A DNA stretch of 33,718 bases from Spirochaetia bacterium. Its GTDB lineage: Bacteria > Spirochaetota > Spirochaetia > Treponematales > Treponemataceae. The position numbers were made by a program, and so were the translations under genes. Of this stretch, positions 1 through 8,139 are shown one piece after another. The first letter of the stretch is position 1. Each line of letters begins with the position of its first letter. The stretch spans positions 1 through 33,718 of the forward strand of contig CAAGIR010000096.1 of NCBI GenBank assembly GCA_900769975.1, in the 5' to 3' direction. Below the pieces are notes generated by a model. The model was given only the letters and a program-made list of their open reading frames with translations. It was not told where the DNA came from and searched no databases.

Positions 1-96
1 AACATCCAGACAAGGGCAGAAAATCTGCATGGTACAGTGTCGTTTAATTCGGAGCCAAATGAAGGCACGCAGGTTGCGGTTATCGTGCCATATTAA
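1..96 (+). CDS. Sensor histidine kinase, C-terminal end only (partial)
   Basis: Frame 1 is open from the window edge to a TAA at 94-96 and encodes 31 residues ending GTQVAVIVPY. A run of HGTVSFNSEPNEGTQ followed by a short hydrophobic strand is the usual end of the HATPase_c domain (G2 box region) of two-component sensor kinases, where the last strand closes the ATP-binding fold. The catalytic and sensor parts lie outside the window, so the stimulus and the partner regulator cannot be told. The match is by motif recall over a short stretch. Confidence 0.6.
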   Translation, partial: NIQTRAENLHGTVSFNSEPNEGTQVAVIVPY

Positions 97-267
97 AAAC
101 AGAGAACTGATGACCGCGTGTTCCCCGATTATAAACGCTGCGATAAGTGGCTCAAAGAGAACGGCGTCCAGCCTGCAACAGGGTCAACATCACAATCCTT
201 TGCATATTCAAATAAATTTTCAGCGTCACTTTCTTTCCATCTGCGCAAAATCAAGCGCCGTGTGTAA
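97..267 (+). other. Open stretch in the histidine kinase frame, possible gene remnant
   Basis: After the kinase stop codon the same frame stays open for 56 codons to a TAA at 265-267 and reads like protein (for example DYKRCDKWLKENGVQPATGS). It has no ATG and no ribosome-binding site. It may be a decayed gene piece or chance. I do not recognise a family. Confidence 0.2.
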
Positions 268-277
268 AGTTCTATTT

Positions 278-608
278 CTACAGTTCATGGTAATACGGAC
301 AGATATCTTCGTAATGGCCGTCTTTCATTCTAAAGCCATTTTTGATTGTTCCAAGTTGAATAAATCCAAGCCGCTCATACAAATGTCTTGCGTGAATATT
401 CGTTGCCACAACTGCATTGAACTGAAGAACTCCAAAACCGTGCTTCTTTCCCTGTACAAGACAATCGCTCACAAGTTTTTCGCCAATATGAAGCCCGCGG
501 AAATTTTTGTCAACCGCATAACTTGCATTACAAATATGACCGCAGCGACCCACATTATTCGGGTGCAGGATATACAGGGCGCAAATATTTTTTGATGCTG
601 ACATTCAT
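278..608 (-). pseudogene. GNAT acetyltransferase with internal deletion
   Basis: The 108-residue frame from 604 carries the C-terminal two thirds of a GNAT N-acetyltransferase: ILHPNNVGRCGHICNASYAV, then RGLHIGEKLV, the acetyl-CoA pyrophosphate-binding loop, then NIHARHLYERLGFIQLGT. About 50 to 60 residues that normally precede this are absent. A separate ATG at 608 with a good GAGGAAAC ribosome-binding site starts another frame reading MNVSIKK, a typical GNAT N-terminus, which stops after 17 codons. The simplest reading is a deletion joining the first codons to the middle of the gene out of frame. Translation from 604 might still occur, but the product would lack part of the fold. Confidence 0.7.
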
Positions 609-743
609 TTTGTTTCCTCTTGAAAATGTATCGTATTACAAAATAGGATTTTAAGTCAATTAAAAATGGAAGCAAAACATTCGCAACAACACAAAAGGCA
701 AATTTTCACCGTTTATTCTCTTTTCGTTTTTGCCGCCTGCTGA

Positions 744-749
744 TATACT
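744..749 (+). promoter_or_regulatory. Extended -10 promoter of ktrB, leaderless start
   Basis: TGATATACT gives an extended -10 (TG one base before TATACT). It ends nine bases before the ktrB ATG at 759, so transcription would begin at or within two or three bases of the start codon. There is no Shine-Dalgarno sequence and no clear -35. Confidence 0.5.
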
Positions 750-758
750 GTAACCATT

Positions 759-2123
759 ATGAAATTCCGCCATAGAATAAAATCAACTCAGGCACGATTG
801 TTTCTGTATTTTTTTACGCTGGCAATACTCGGAACTTTTCTTTTAAGCCTGCCCTTCTGCTATAAAAACGGAAATACAGTTGCGCTTATTGATTCGCTTT
901 TTACGACAGTTTCTGCAATCTGCGTTACGGGGCTTTCGTCGGTGGACATGAAGATTTACACAGATGCAGGGCTTGTGGTTATTCTTCTTTTGATTGAAGC
1001 CGGCGGACTGGGGCTTGTTTCGTTTTTTACGGTCTTTCTTGTGTTTTCCGCAAAGAAAATTTCACTTTTAAACAGAAACATTATCCGGGACTATTTTACG
1101 GAAGATTCCGCTGTAGAATCACGTCAGATTATAAAAGTCATTCTGATTACAACACTTGCATTTCAGGCAGCAGGGGCGATTGCATTTGCACCGCTTTTAA
1201 AAAGCGCAGGAGAAAGCCGCTGGATTTTTTACGGAATTTTCCTTTCCATTTCATCATTCTGCAATGCGGGATTTTCGCCATATTCAGACAGCCTTGCACA
1301 GTTTTCAGGGAACGGCACATTCTGCCATGTGCTTGCAGTTCTCATAATCGCAGGCGGACTTGGGTTTATGGTGATTGCAAACATTCTGGGCGTAATGAAA
1401 AACCGCATCACAAGAAAATCAAGACAAATTTTAAGCCTTCACACAAAAATCGTCCTTCTGATGACTTTTTCCCTCATCGCACTTGGAACGCTCATTTTCT
1501 TTTTTGCAGAAAAGGACGGCGCATTTCGCGGAATGAGTTTTTTCAAGTCGCTGAACTGCGCATTTTTCCAGTCGGTAACGCTCCGCACAGCAGGATTTGA
1601 AACAGTTCCTCAGTCAGATTTTTCGCCGCTTTCAACATTTACTTCCATTATATTGATGCTGACAGGAGGAAGCCCAGGTTCAATGGCAGGCGGCCTCAAA
1701 ACAACGACACTTTTTCTTCTTGTCTGCGTTGCATATAAACGAGCTTCAGACAAAAACGATCCGTCAGTTTTCCGCAGGGACATCGCAGAAGAGTCCACAC
1801 AAAAAGCGCTCTCCGTATTCGTAAAAGGAATCTGCCTTCTTTGCGCAATGTACGCACTTTTGCTCGTGTCCGAATCCTCATCGCTCAAGGCAGGAACATT
1901 CACCGAAAGTGAACTTTTCTTTGAAGCTGCCTCCGCATTCGGCACAGTCGGACTTTCCAAAGGAATAACATCAAGCCTTTCTTCGGCAGGCAAAATCCTC
2001 ATCATGCTTTTAATGTTCGCAGGAAGAACAGGCATCACCTTCATCGCACTGGGCAGCCTCCACAAGGAAAAGCCGCTTGACTCCCTTGCAGACTTCCCCA
2101 AAGAAAGCGTGCTGATTGGATAA
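759..2123 (+). CDS. ktrB: Ktr/Trk potassium uptake channel subunit, TrkH/KtrB family
   Basis: A 454-residue membrane protein of the TrkH/KtrB superfamily, the K+-conducting subunit of Na+- or proton-linked potassium uptake in the inner membrane. Four M1-P-M2 repeats are visible, each with a filter-loop glycine: AICVTGLSSV near residue 57, SFCNAGFSPY, SVTLRTAGFE and ASAFGTVGLSKG. Length fits KtrB (about 450) rather than the longer TrkH. The partner RCK subunit ktrA lies 0.9 kb downstream on the same strand, with a broken ATPase gene between them. ATG 759 is chosen because the protein begins with the basic N-terminus usual before the first helix; no Shine-Dalgarno sequence precedes it and a -10 box sits just upstream. 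Confidence 0.93.
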   Translation: MKFRHRIKSTQARLFLYFFTLAILGTFLLSLPFCYKNGNTVALIDSLFTTVSAICVTGLSSVDMKIYTDAGLVVILLLIEAGGLGLVSFFTVFLVFSAKKISLLNRNIIRDYFTEDSAVESRQIIKVILITTLAFQAAGAIAFAPLLKSAGESRWIFYGIFLSISSFCNAGFSPYSDSLAQFSGNGTFCHVLAVLIIAGGLGFMVIANILGVMKNRITRKSRQILSLHTKIVLLMTFSLIALGTLIFFFAEKDGAFRGMSFFKSLNCAFFQSVTLRTAGFETVPQSDFSPLSTFTSIILMLTGGSPGSMAGGLKTTTLFLLVCVAYKRASDKNDPSVFRRDIAEESTQKALSVFVKGICLLCAMYALLLVSESSSLKAGTFTESELFFEAASAFGTVGLSKGITSSLSSAGKILIMLLMFAGRTGITFIALGSLHKEKPLDSLADFPKESVLIG

Positions 2124-2162
2124 CTTACCATTTTCAGCGACTATAACCGATAAAATACACCT

Positions 2163-2836
2163 ATGATTAAGCGTGAAACATACATGCAGAGAATCAGTAT
2201 TTGGAGGACATTTACAATTCAGTAGTTTTAAAAGATGTAGTAAAGCGGAATAATATTCGTGATGTGGACACTCTGGAACGGATTACAGCCTATGCTTTTT
2301 CAAATATCGGGCACATTTTCAGTGCAACATCCCTTTCAAAATATTTTAAAAGCGAAAACCGCAAAATCTCCCATGACACAATTCTAAACTATCTTAAATT
2401 TTGTGCCGACGCATTTCTCATTTACAAAATAAACCGATACGATATGGAAGGCAAAAAGATTGTCAGCGTAAACGAAAAATATTACTGCGCTGACCATGGG
2501 CTTCGAGAGGCTGTCTTTGGAAAAAACATGCAGAACATAGACCAAGTTCTCAAAAACATAGTCTGCCTTGAACTTTTACGAAGAAATTATAAAGTCTATG
2601 TAGGAAAAAAAGGCAACTTGGAGATAGATTTCATCGCAGAAAAGCAAGGTAAAAAAATCTATGTTCAGGTTGCGTATCTTCTGGCAGGCGAAGAAACTGT
2701 AAAGCGGGAGTTTTCCGTTTATAATTCTGTAAAAGACAGCTACCCGAAATATGTTGTTTCCATGGACGACATAGATTTTTCTCAGAACGGCATAATCCAC
2801 AGAAACATAAAAAATTTTTTGCTGGACGATTTTTAA
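2163..2836 (+). pseudogene. AAA ATPase with DUF4143 domain, ATPase core deleted
   Basis: The 211-residue frame from 2201 is the C-terminal part of the AAA_14/DUF4143 ATPase family: YLEDIYNSVVLKDVVKRNNI, the winged-helix-like SKYFKSENRKIS block, then a PD-(D/E)xK-like end (GNLEIDFIAEKQGKKIYVQVAY). The P-loop ATPase half is absent. At 2163 an ATG opens another frame reading MIKRETYMQR, the usual first residues of this family, which runs out of frame into the C-terminal part. A deletion of roughly 200 codons has therefore removed the ATPase and left both ends. TAAAAT at 2152-2157 is a plausible -10 five bases before the old ATG. The remnant separates ktrB from ktrA. Confidence 0.75.
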
Positions 2837-2870
2837 ATTTCCCCTAACACAAGTAAATTAAGGGAAATTT
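2835..2870 (+). terminator. Weak hairpin after the ATPase remnant
   Basis: AAATTTCCC (2835-2843) and GGGAAATTT (2862-2870) are perfect inverted arms around an 18-base loop, followed by a short T-rich stretch. The loop is long and the stem AT-rich, so termination would be weak. Confidence 0.35.
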
Positions 2871-3024
2871 TCTGCCATTTTTCAGGCAAAGTTTTTATTG
2901 CACCTTCTTTTCAGCATTTTTAATCGCTGTTACTATAGTTTTCATCTGGTTACGTTCAGATTTGCTTAGATTTGCCTTTTCATTTTCCCCTATGAATGGT
3001 ATTATTTACTGGGAGAATAAAAAA

Positions 3025-3741
3025 ATGGTAACAATTGCAGTCATCGGACTTGGAACGTTCGGGAGCCGCGTAACTGAGGCGCTGCTTGATACGGACACTG
3101 AGCTTGTCATTCTGGACAAAGACAGGGATATTGTCGAAAAATATAAAAACGCGGTAACAAATGCATACATCACAGACGCCATAAACGAGGCAACTCTAAA
3201 AAAAGTCATTCCGCCTGATGTAAATGCCGCCATCGTAGATTTGGGAAGCCAGCTTGAAACATCAATTTTGGTAACAAATCATTTAAAAAAGCTGGGCGTT
3301 CCGCAGATTATAGTAAAGGCACGCTCTGATGAGCACGGCGAAATTTTAAAACTTGTGGGAGCAACAAAAATCATCTACCCGGACTATGATGCCGCCGTTC
3401 ACATTGCGCCGATGCTTCTTTCTTCTGCGCTGTTCAATTATATGCAGCTTTCGGAAAATTTTGCGATAGCAGAAGTAAAAGTGCGGAAGGAAATCGAAGG
3501 AAAAACGCTTGCCGAAAGTTCCTTGCGTCAGAAATACAGTCTGAATGTTATCGGCTTGCGGCAGGAAGGAAACGACGAAATAAAAACCGCCGCCGATCCG
3601 TCGCTTCTTCTCACTGCACAGATGATTTTGCTTGTTGCAGGCACACCGCAGTCAATTTTCAACTACACCGAACACCATGCCGCAAGCGAAAAACAGGACA
3701 AAAACAGCAAAGTTTTCCGAAAATTCCTGCACAAAAAATAA
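3025..3741 (+). CDS. ktrA: Ktr/Trk system potassium uptake regulator, RCK domain protein KtrA
   Basis: A 238-residue cytoplasmic protein with an N-terminal Rossmann nucleotide-binding fold (GLGTFG at residues 8-13, acidic strand end in VILDKDRD) and a C-terminal TrkA_C domain from about residue 150. KtrA forms a ring on KtrB and gates it in response to bound adenine nucleotides. ATG 3025 is preferred over an upstream ATG at 2962 because GGGAG at 3011-3015 is well spaced and the Rossmann strand begins at once. TATTAT just upstream could be a -10, so ktrA may have its own promoter now that an ATPase remnant separates it from ktrB. Confidence 0.92.
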   Translation: MVTIAVIGLGTFGSRVTEALLDTDTELVILDKDRDIVEKYKNAVTNAYITDAINEATLKKVIPPDVNAAIVDLGSQLETSILVTNHLKKLGVPQIIVKARSDEHGEILKLVGATKIIYPDYDAAVHIAPMLLSSALFNYMQLSENFAIAEVKVRKEIEGKTLAESSLRQKYSLNVIGLRQEGNDEIKTAADPSLLLTAQMILLVAGTPQSIFNYTEHHAASEKQDKNSKVFRKFLHKK

Positions 3742-3790
3742 AAAAAATTCAGTCACAATAAATTTTTACCCAAAAAAAGGACTCAAAACG

Positions 3791-4234
3791 ATGATAAGAC
3801 ACGCAACAACAGAAGACGCCTCCAGAATAGCAGAAATATTAATTTTTTCAAAACGGATGAATTATAGAACAATCTTTCACAATGATAAAGTGACGTTTGG
3901 CGAAATGCAAGTCTACAAACTGGCAAAAGAATACATAGAAAATCCAAAAAAACTGCAAAAAATTTGGGTCTATGATGATGAATTTGTAAAAGGCATGATT
4001 CATATCGAAGGAACACAAATTTCAGAATTGTATGTTGACACTTTTTTCGTAAAACAGGGAATTGGCAGCGTTCTTCTAAATTTTGCCGTTGAGCAGCATT
4101 GCAATTATCTGTGGGTTCTTGAAAAAAACACAAAAGCAATCCATTTTTATGAAAAACACAATTTTGTCCTCACCCAAAATAAAAAATTCGAAGAAGGCAC
4201 GTCAGAAATCATCATTCAAATGAAACATATTTAA
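3791..4234 (+). CDS. GNAT family N-acetyltransferase
   Basis: A 147-residue GNAT enzyme. It starts with MIRHATTEDASRIAEIL, the usual strand 1 and helix 1, has ELYVDTFFVKQGIGSVLL carrying the (Q/R)xxGxG acetyl-CoA loop, and ends with the NTKAIHFYEKHNF block typical of the family's C-terminal helix and strand. It would transfer acetyl from acetyl-CoA to an amine, but the substrate cannot be told. ATG 3791 follows AAAGGA at usable spacing; the upstream in-frame extension overlaps ktrA and is not needed. The gene is 49 bases after ktrA and may be cotranscribed with it. Confidence 0.85.
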   Translation: MIRHATTEDASRIAEILIFSKRMNYRTIFHNDKVTFGEMQVYKLAKEYIENPKKLQKIWVYDDEFVKGMIHIEGTQISELYVDTFFVKQGIGSVLLNFAVEQHCNYLWVLEKNTKAIHFYEKHNFVLTQNKKFEEGTSEIIIQMKHI

Positions 4235-4349
4235 AATAATACGGGGCCATTTTTGCTACTGAGTCTAATAAATTTGAGAAAGTTGTCGACCTGGAGCGCT
4301 AGTGAAAAAAAATTCCACACTCCCGGGCTTAAATTTTTGGGAATTTGTA

Positions 4350-4378
4350 TTTACTGTCTTTTTGATGTGGTGTATTCT
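4350..4378 (+). promoter_or_regulatory. Promoter of the first MATE gene, leaderless
   Basis: TTTACT (4350-4355), a 17-bp spacer and TATTCT (4373-4378) form a sigma70-type promoter whose expected start is at or next to the ATG at 4385. No Shine-Dalgarno sequence precedes that ATG, so a leaderless mRNA is likely. Confidence 0.55.
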
Positions 4379-4384
4379 TTGTCT

Positions 4385-5755
4385 ATGAAAAATTTAAAAC
4401 AGCTTTTATTTTCTGATAGAGATTTTTACAGGAAATTGATTCATATTGCGTTTCCAGTTGCTTTGCAAAATTTGATGCTGTCGCTTGTGGCTGCTGCCGA
4501 TGCGCTTATGCTTGGTAGTGTAGAGCAGAATTCAATGGCGGCTGTTTCGCTGGCTACCCAAATCCAGTTTATTCAGAATATGCTTTTGTACGGAATTTCT
4601 TCTGTAGGTTCTATTTTGGGCGCTCAGTATTGGGGAAAGAAAGATACCAGGACATTGAAAGATATTTTTGCCATTTGTTTAAAGCTTTGTATCGTTATAG
4701 ACGGAATTTTCTGGCTGGGATGTATGTTTTTTCCTCGTTATTTAATGCTTATTTTTACAAATGATGAAGAACTTGTGCAAATCGGTATACATTATCTCAA
4801 AATTGCAAGCTGGTCTTACCTTTTTACTGGCATTTCACAGTGTTATCATACAATGATGAAGGTAAGTGAACATTCAAAACAGTCTGCAATTATCAGTTCG
4901 GTGACAGTCATTATTAATATTATCCTTAATACTATTTTAATTTACGGATTGTGTGGTTTCCCTGCTTTGAGTGTTAGGGGTGCGGCTATTGCCACTTTGA
5001 TTACGCGAATTATTGAACTTTTGTGGTGTGTTGCCCTTTCATATAAAAAAAGTTATATTCATCCTTCTATAAAAAGGTTTTTTGTACAAAGCAAGGAACT
5101 TTTACGCGATTTTTTCAAATGTCTTTTTCCGTTGCTTGGGGCAAGTTTGTTCTGGGGCGTAGGTTTTACATCTTATACTGCATTTATTGGTCATCTGGGT
5201 GCCGATGCAGCTGCGTCAAACTCTATTGCTTCTGTTGTTCGTGATTTAGTCTGTTGTTTTTGTAATGGTACGGCATCTGGTGGCGGAATTCTTGTAGGAA
5301 ATGAACTGGGAGCGGGAAAACTGGAAAAAGGAAAATTGTACGGTGACAGATTAACATGGCTTTCTGCTATAGTTGGAATTGCTTCTACATTCATTATGCT
5401 AATTTTAACTCCTGTCGTAATGCATTTTATTAAACTTACAGACGGTGCACATTCCTTATTGCAGGGAATGATGGTAATTATGGCAATTTATATGATTGGA
5501 CGAACGATGAACACTATAATTATTAACGGAGTTTTTGCAGCGGGCGGTGACACCATTTTTGATATGTACAGTCTTGCTGTTGCCATGTGGGGGATTGCAG
5601 TTCCGCTTGCTTTTTTGGGAACTTTTGTTTTTCACTGGCCTGTTCTCGTTGTTTATGCATGTACCTGTGTGGACGAAGTGGGAAAAATCCCGTGGACATT
5701 AATTCATTTTAGAAAATATAAGTGGGTTAAAGATTTAACAAAAGATTTATCGTAA
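4385..5755 (+). CDS. MATE family efflux transporter
   Basis: A 456-residue, 12-helix membrane protein of the multidrug and toxic compound extrusion family. Recognisable are the N-terminal IAFPVALQNLMLSLVAAADALMLG-type helix 1, GISSVGSILGAQYWGKKD in the first bundle, LSVRGAAIATLITR at the end of bundle 1, and the matching NELGAGKLEKGK loop in bundle 2. Such proteins export cationic compounds by Na+ or H+ antiport. ATG 4385 gives the normal family length; the open frame runs upstream to 4253 but that part does not look membrane-like. It differs clearly from the second MATE at 14.1 kb. Confidence 0.9.
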   Translation: MKNLKQLLFSDRDFYRKLIHIAFPVALQNLMLSLVAAADALMLGSVEQNSMAAVSLATQIQFIQNMLLYGISSVGSILGAQYWGKKDTRTLKDIFAICLKLCIVIDGIFWLGCMFFPRYLMLIFTNDEELVQIGIHYLKIASWSYLFTGISQCYHTMMKVSEHSKQSAIISSVTVIINIILNTILIYGLCGFPALSVRGAAIATLITRIIELLWCVALSYKKSYIHPSIKRFFVQSKELLRDFFKCLFPLLGASLFWGVGFTSYTAFIGHLGADAAASNSIASVVRDLVCCFCNGTASGGGILVGNELGAGKLEKGKLYGDRLTWLSAIVGIASTFIMLILTPVVMHFIKLTDGAHSLLQGMMVIMAIYMIGRTMNTIIINGVFAAGGDTIFDMYSLAVAMWGIAVPLAFLGTFVFHWPVLVVYACTCVDEVGKIPWTLIHFRKYKWVKDLTKDLS

Positions 5756-5818
5756 GCATTTTCGTAAGATTTTTTCAAATTTGACTTGCAATTTTGTTTT
5801 GCGATTACAGGAGATATT

Positions 5819-6532
5819 ATGTCAAGATGGGATCCATGGCGTGGTTGTCACCGTTGTAGTGAAGGCTGTAAATTCTGCTATATTCACAAAGGTGATATGA
5901 AACGAGGATTAGATACAGATAATGTTGTGCGCACCGACAAATTTTACAGGCCGATTGAAAAAAAGAAAAACGGTGAATACAAAATGGCGGCAGGCCTTGT
6001 GTACCTTTGTTTTTCCAGCGATTTTTTGATTGAAGATGCAGATGAATGGCGGGATGAAGTCTGGAAAATGATAAAAGAACGCTCCGACTGTACTTTTCTT
6101 TTTTTGACAAAACGTATAGAACGGTTTATGCAGTGCATTCCTAGTGATTGGGGCGACGGTTATGATAATGTTGTTGTCTGTTGTACTATAGAAAATCAGG
6201 AAAATGCAGATAAAAAGCTTTCGGTGTTTCAAACTTTGCCCATAAAGCACAAGCAGATTACGGCACAGCCTTTAATCGAAAACATTCAGATTGAAAAATA
6301 TCTGAACGGGATTAGTGCTGTTACTGTAGGCGGCGAATCTGATAAAAATGCACGTCCGTTAAATTACGACTGGGTTCTTTCCATAAGGGAACAATGTATC
6401 CGCACAAAAACTGATTTCACTTTCCGCCAGTGTGGTACTCATTTTATAAAAGATGGAAAAATGTATAATCTGAACGTAAGATATTTGTGTTCGCAGGCCA
6501 GAAAAGCAAATATTGACTATCGGCCAGAATAA
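5819..6532 (+). CDS. DUF5131 (phage Gp37/Gp68) family, radical-SAM-like protein
   Basis: A 237-residue protein of the DUF5131 family. The N-terminus SRWDPWRGCHRCSEGCKFCY contains a CxxxCxxC cluster (C13, C17, C20) like that of radical SAM enzymes, with one more cysteine at residue 10. Further family marks are CFSSDFLIEDADEWRDEVW, FLFLTKRIERF and the VTVGGESDKNARP block. The reaction is unknown; related proteins occur in phages and mobile regions. The start is set by AGGAGAT six bases upstream of ATG 5819. Confidence 0.85.
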   Translation: MSRWDPWRGCHRCSEGCKFCYIHKGDMKRGLDTDNVVRTDKFYRPIEKKKNGEYKMAAGLVYLCFSSDFLIEDADEWRDEVWKMIKERSDCTFLFLTKRIERFMQCIPSDWGDGYDNVVVCCTIENQENADKKLSVFQTLPIKHKQITAQPLIENIQIEKYLNGISAVTVGGESDKNARPLNYDWVLSIREQCIRTKTDFTFRQCGTHFIKDGKMYNLNVRYLCSQARKANIDYRPE

Positions 6533-6551
6533 AAAAAACAACATTTTCTGC

Positions 6552-6704
6552 ATGGACTGCGCAGAAGTCAGGATGAAAGTCTACAAATTACTAAAAGACT
6601 TGGACTTTACTTTTTATTGTATTGTTGCACGAAAAAAAGAATTATTATTCAGAACAATAGAGAAGAGACTTTGGAGGTACAAAAATGAAAGAAATTTCGA
6701 TTGA
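6552..6704 (+). pseudogene. Possible DUF3800 fragment
   Basis: A short frame reads DCAEVRMKVYKLLKDLDFTFYCIVARKKELLFR, which resembles the second conserved segment of DUF3800 proteins (helix, strand, then VARK and FR). The nuclease-like acidic N-terminus and the rest of the domain are missing, and the frame runs into the start of the next gene. No start signal is evident. The match rests on recall of the family pattern only. Confidence 0.35.
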
Positions 6705-7188
6705 AGAGTTTATGGAAAATCCTTTTAAACTTATTGGTAAAGACTGGATGCTTATAACTGCACAAAAAGATGATAAAATTAACACTATGACTGCTAGCTG
6801 GGGTGGGCTAGGTGTTATTTGGAATAAAAATGTAGTTACTGTTTATATTCGTAATTCACGTTACACAAAAGAATTTATTGATAGTGAAAATCGTTTTTCG
6901 TTATGTGTTTTGCCAGAAACTTACCGAAAAGAACTTGGTTATTGTGGAAAAGTAAGTGGTCGTGATGAAGATAAAATTGCCAAATGCGGATTTACCGTTA
7001 GTCACAATAATGGTGTTCCTTTTTTTAAAGAAAGCAGAATTGTTATTAATTGCAAAAAACTTTATGCACAACAAATGCAATCTGACTGTTTTACAGAAGA
7101 AGGAGAAAGTTTACCAAACACTTTTTATGCCGATAACGACTGGCATGTAATGTACATTGCAGAAATTGAAAATATTTTTTATTTGTAA
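6685..7188 (+). CDS. Flavin reductase-like, FMN-binding split-barrel protein
   Basis: A 167-residue protein of the flavin-reductase-like (split barrel, FMN-binding) group. TMTASWGGLGVIWNKNVVTVYIRNSRYTKEFI carries the strand and Thr/Ser positions that contact FMN in this fold, followed by FSLCVLPETYRKELGYCG and the GRDEDKIAKCG segment. It probably uses FMN for a small redox reaction, with substrate unknown. Start ATG 6685 has a strong TTGGAGG ribosome-binding site. The preceding DUF3800 scrap overlaps its first codons. Confidence 0.85.
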   Translation: MKEISIEEFMENPFKLIGKDWMLITAQKDDKINTMTASWGGLGVIWNKNVVTVYIRNSRYTKEFIDSENRFSLCVLPETYRKELGYCGKVSGRDEDKIAKCGFTVSHNNGVPFFKESRIVINCKKLYAQQMQSDCFTEEGESLPNTFYADNDWHVMYIAEIENIFYL

Positions 7189-7208
7189 ATAAATAAAAGT
7201 TTTCGTTT

Positions 7209-7976
7209 TTAATTTGTTAATTGCGGTGCGTTGCGTTTTTGGAATTCGAAGTTTTCTAGAAATTTTTTGGCACGTTCTGTTTTTGGATTTGTCCAGAATT
7301 CTTCTGGTGTGCCTGTTTCTATTATTTCGCCACCGTCCATGAAGATTATTTTGTCTGCAACGGCTCTGGCAAATTGCATTTGATGTGTAACTATGAGCAT
7401 GGTTTTGCCGTCGTTTGCCAGATCCATCATTACATCCAGAACTTCTCGCACCATTTCTGGGTCTAGTGCGGCTGTAACTTCGTCAAAAAGCATCACTTCT
7501 GGATGCATGCAAAGCATTCTGACTATGGCTACACGTTGTTTTTGTCCGCCCGAAAGTTGTCTTGGGTACGCATTTTTTTTATCTGAAAGTCCTACTCTTT
7601 CCAGCCACATTTCTGCTTCTTTTTGTACGTCTTCGATATTCAGATTTAAATTATGTGCGTGTTTTGGTCCCAGCAGAATATTTTTCATTACGCTAAGATG
7701 TGGAAATAAATCATAACTTTGGAAAACCATTCCTATTTTCTGGCGGATTAAGTGCATGTCTTTTGTTCTGTTTGAAATGATTTCATTATCCAGTAAAATT
7801 TCGCCCTGCTGTATTTGTTCAAGTCCGTTTATGCAGCGCAAAAATGTTGATTTTCCGCAGCCGGAAGGTCCCAAAATTACTATTACTTCGCCTTTTTCTA
7901 CATTTAATGAGACATTTTTTAAAATGGTGTTTTCATCGAATGATTTTGTGATATTTTTTATTTCTAGTAATGACAT
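7209..7976 (-). CDS. Polar amino-acid ABC transporter ATPase (GlnQ/TcyN type)
   Basis: A 255-residue ABC ATPase with Walker A GPSGCGKST (residues 36-44), Q-loop in VFQSYDLFPHLSVMKNI, signature LSGGQKQR, Walker B VMLFDEVTAALD and H-loop THQM. The sequence between Q-loop and signature is that of the PAAT (polar amino-acid) class. It powers the two permeases encoded just upstream. GGAGGAAAAATG fixes the start at 7976. A GC-rich repeat of about 100 bp separates it from the permease stop, which could lower or stabilise its transcript relative to the permeases. Confidence 0.93.
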   Translation of the reverse strand: MSLLEIKNITKSFDENTILKNVSLNVEKGEVIVILGPSGCGKSTFLRCINGLEQIQQGEILLDNEIISNRTKDMHLIRQKIGMVFQSYDLFPHLSVMKNILLGPKHAHNLNLNIEDVQKEAEMWLERVGLSDKKNAYPRQLSGGQKQRVAIVRMLCMHPEVMLFDEVTAALDPEMVREVLDVMMDLANDGKTMLIVTHQMQFARAVADKIIFMDGGEIIETGTPEEFWTNPKTERAKKFLENFEFQKRNAPQLTN

Positions 7977-7990
7977 TTTTCCTCCAAAAA

Positions 7991-8009
7991 AAGCTTGCGG
8001 TGCAAACTT
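7991..8009. repeat. Short palindrome, copy 1
   Basis: AAGCTTGCGGTGCAAACTT is a near-perfect palindrome with a 3-base centre. A second, perfect version lies at 13694-13712. It sits 15 bases upstream of the ATPase start. Confidence 0.45.
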
Positions 8010-8029
8010 ATGTTTTTTTTTAAAACTCA

Positions 8030-8133
8030 CGTTAGCGCTGGAAGCACCTGCGAAGCAGTCCCGAAGCGTAGCGTAGGGATGAGCGTTAGCGAAGTGCGTA
8101 CATAGCGACCCGAAGCGCAGCGTAGGGGAACGC
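8030..8133. repeat. GC-rich REP-like repeat
   Basis: Two near-identical 19-mers, CCCGAAGCGTAGCGTAGGG at 8060-8078 and CCCGAAGCGCAGCGTAGGG at 8109-8127, lie 49 bp apart within GC-rich DNA full of GCGTAGCG/GCGTTAGCG words. The composition is unlike the surrounding AT-rich operon. It resembles the dispersed extragenic repeats of spirochaete genomes and is placed between the permease and ATPase genes. Confidence 0.6.
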
Positions 8134-8139
8134 AAAAAT

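Noticed and set aside
29..595. A 188-codon plus-strand open frame across the left edge
   Set aside because: It runs antisense to the clear GNAT remnant and crosses the histidine kinase end in the wrong frame; its residue make-up is not protein-like.
1610..2131. A 173-codon minus-strand frame inside ktrB
   Set aside because: It is the antisense shadow of a strongly conserved transporter gene and has no ribosome-binding site or family match.
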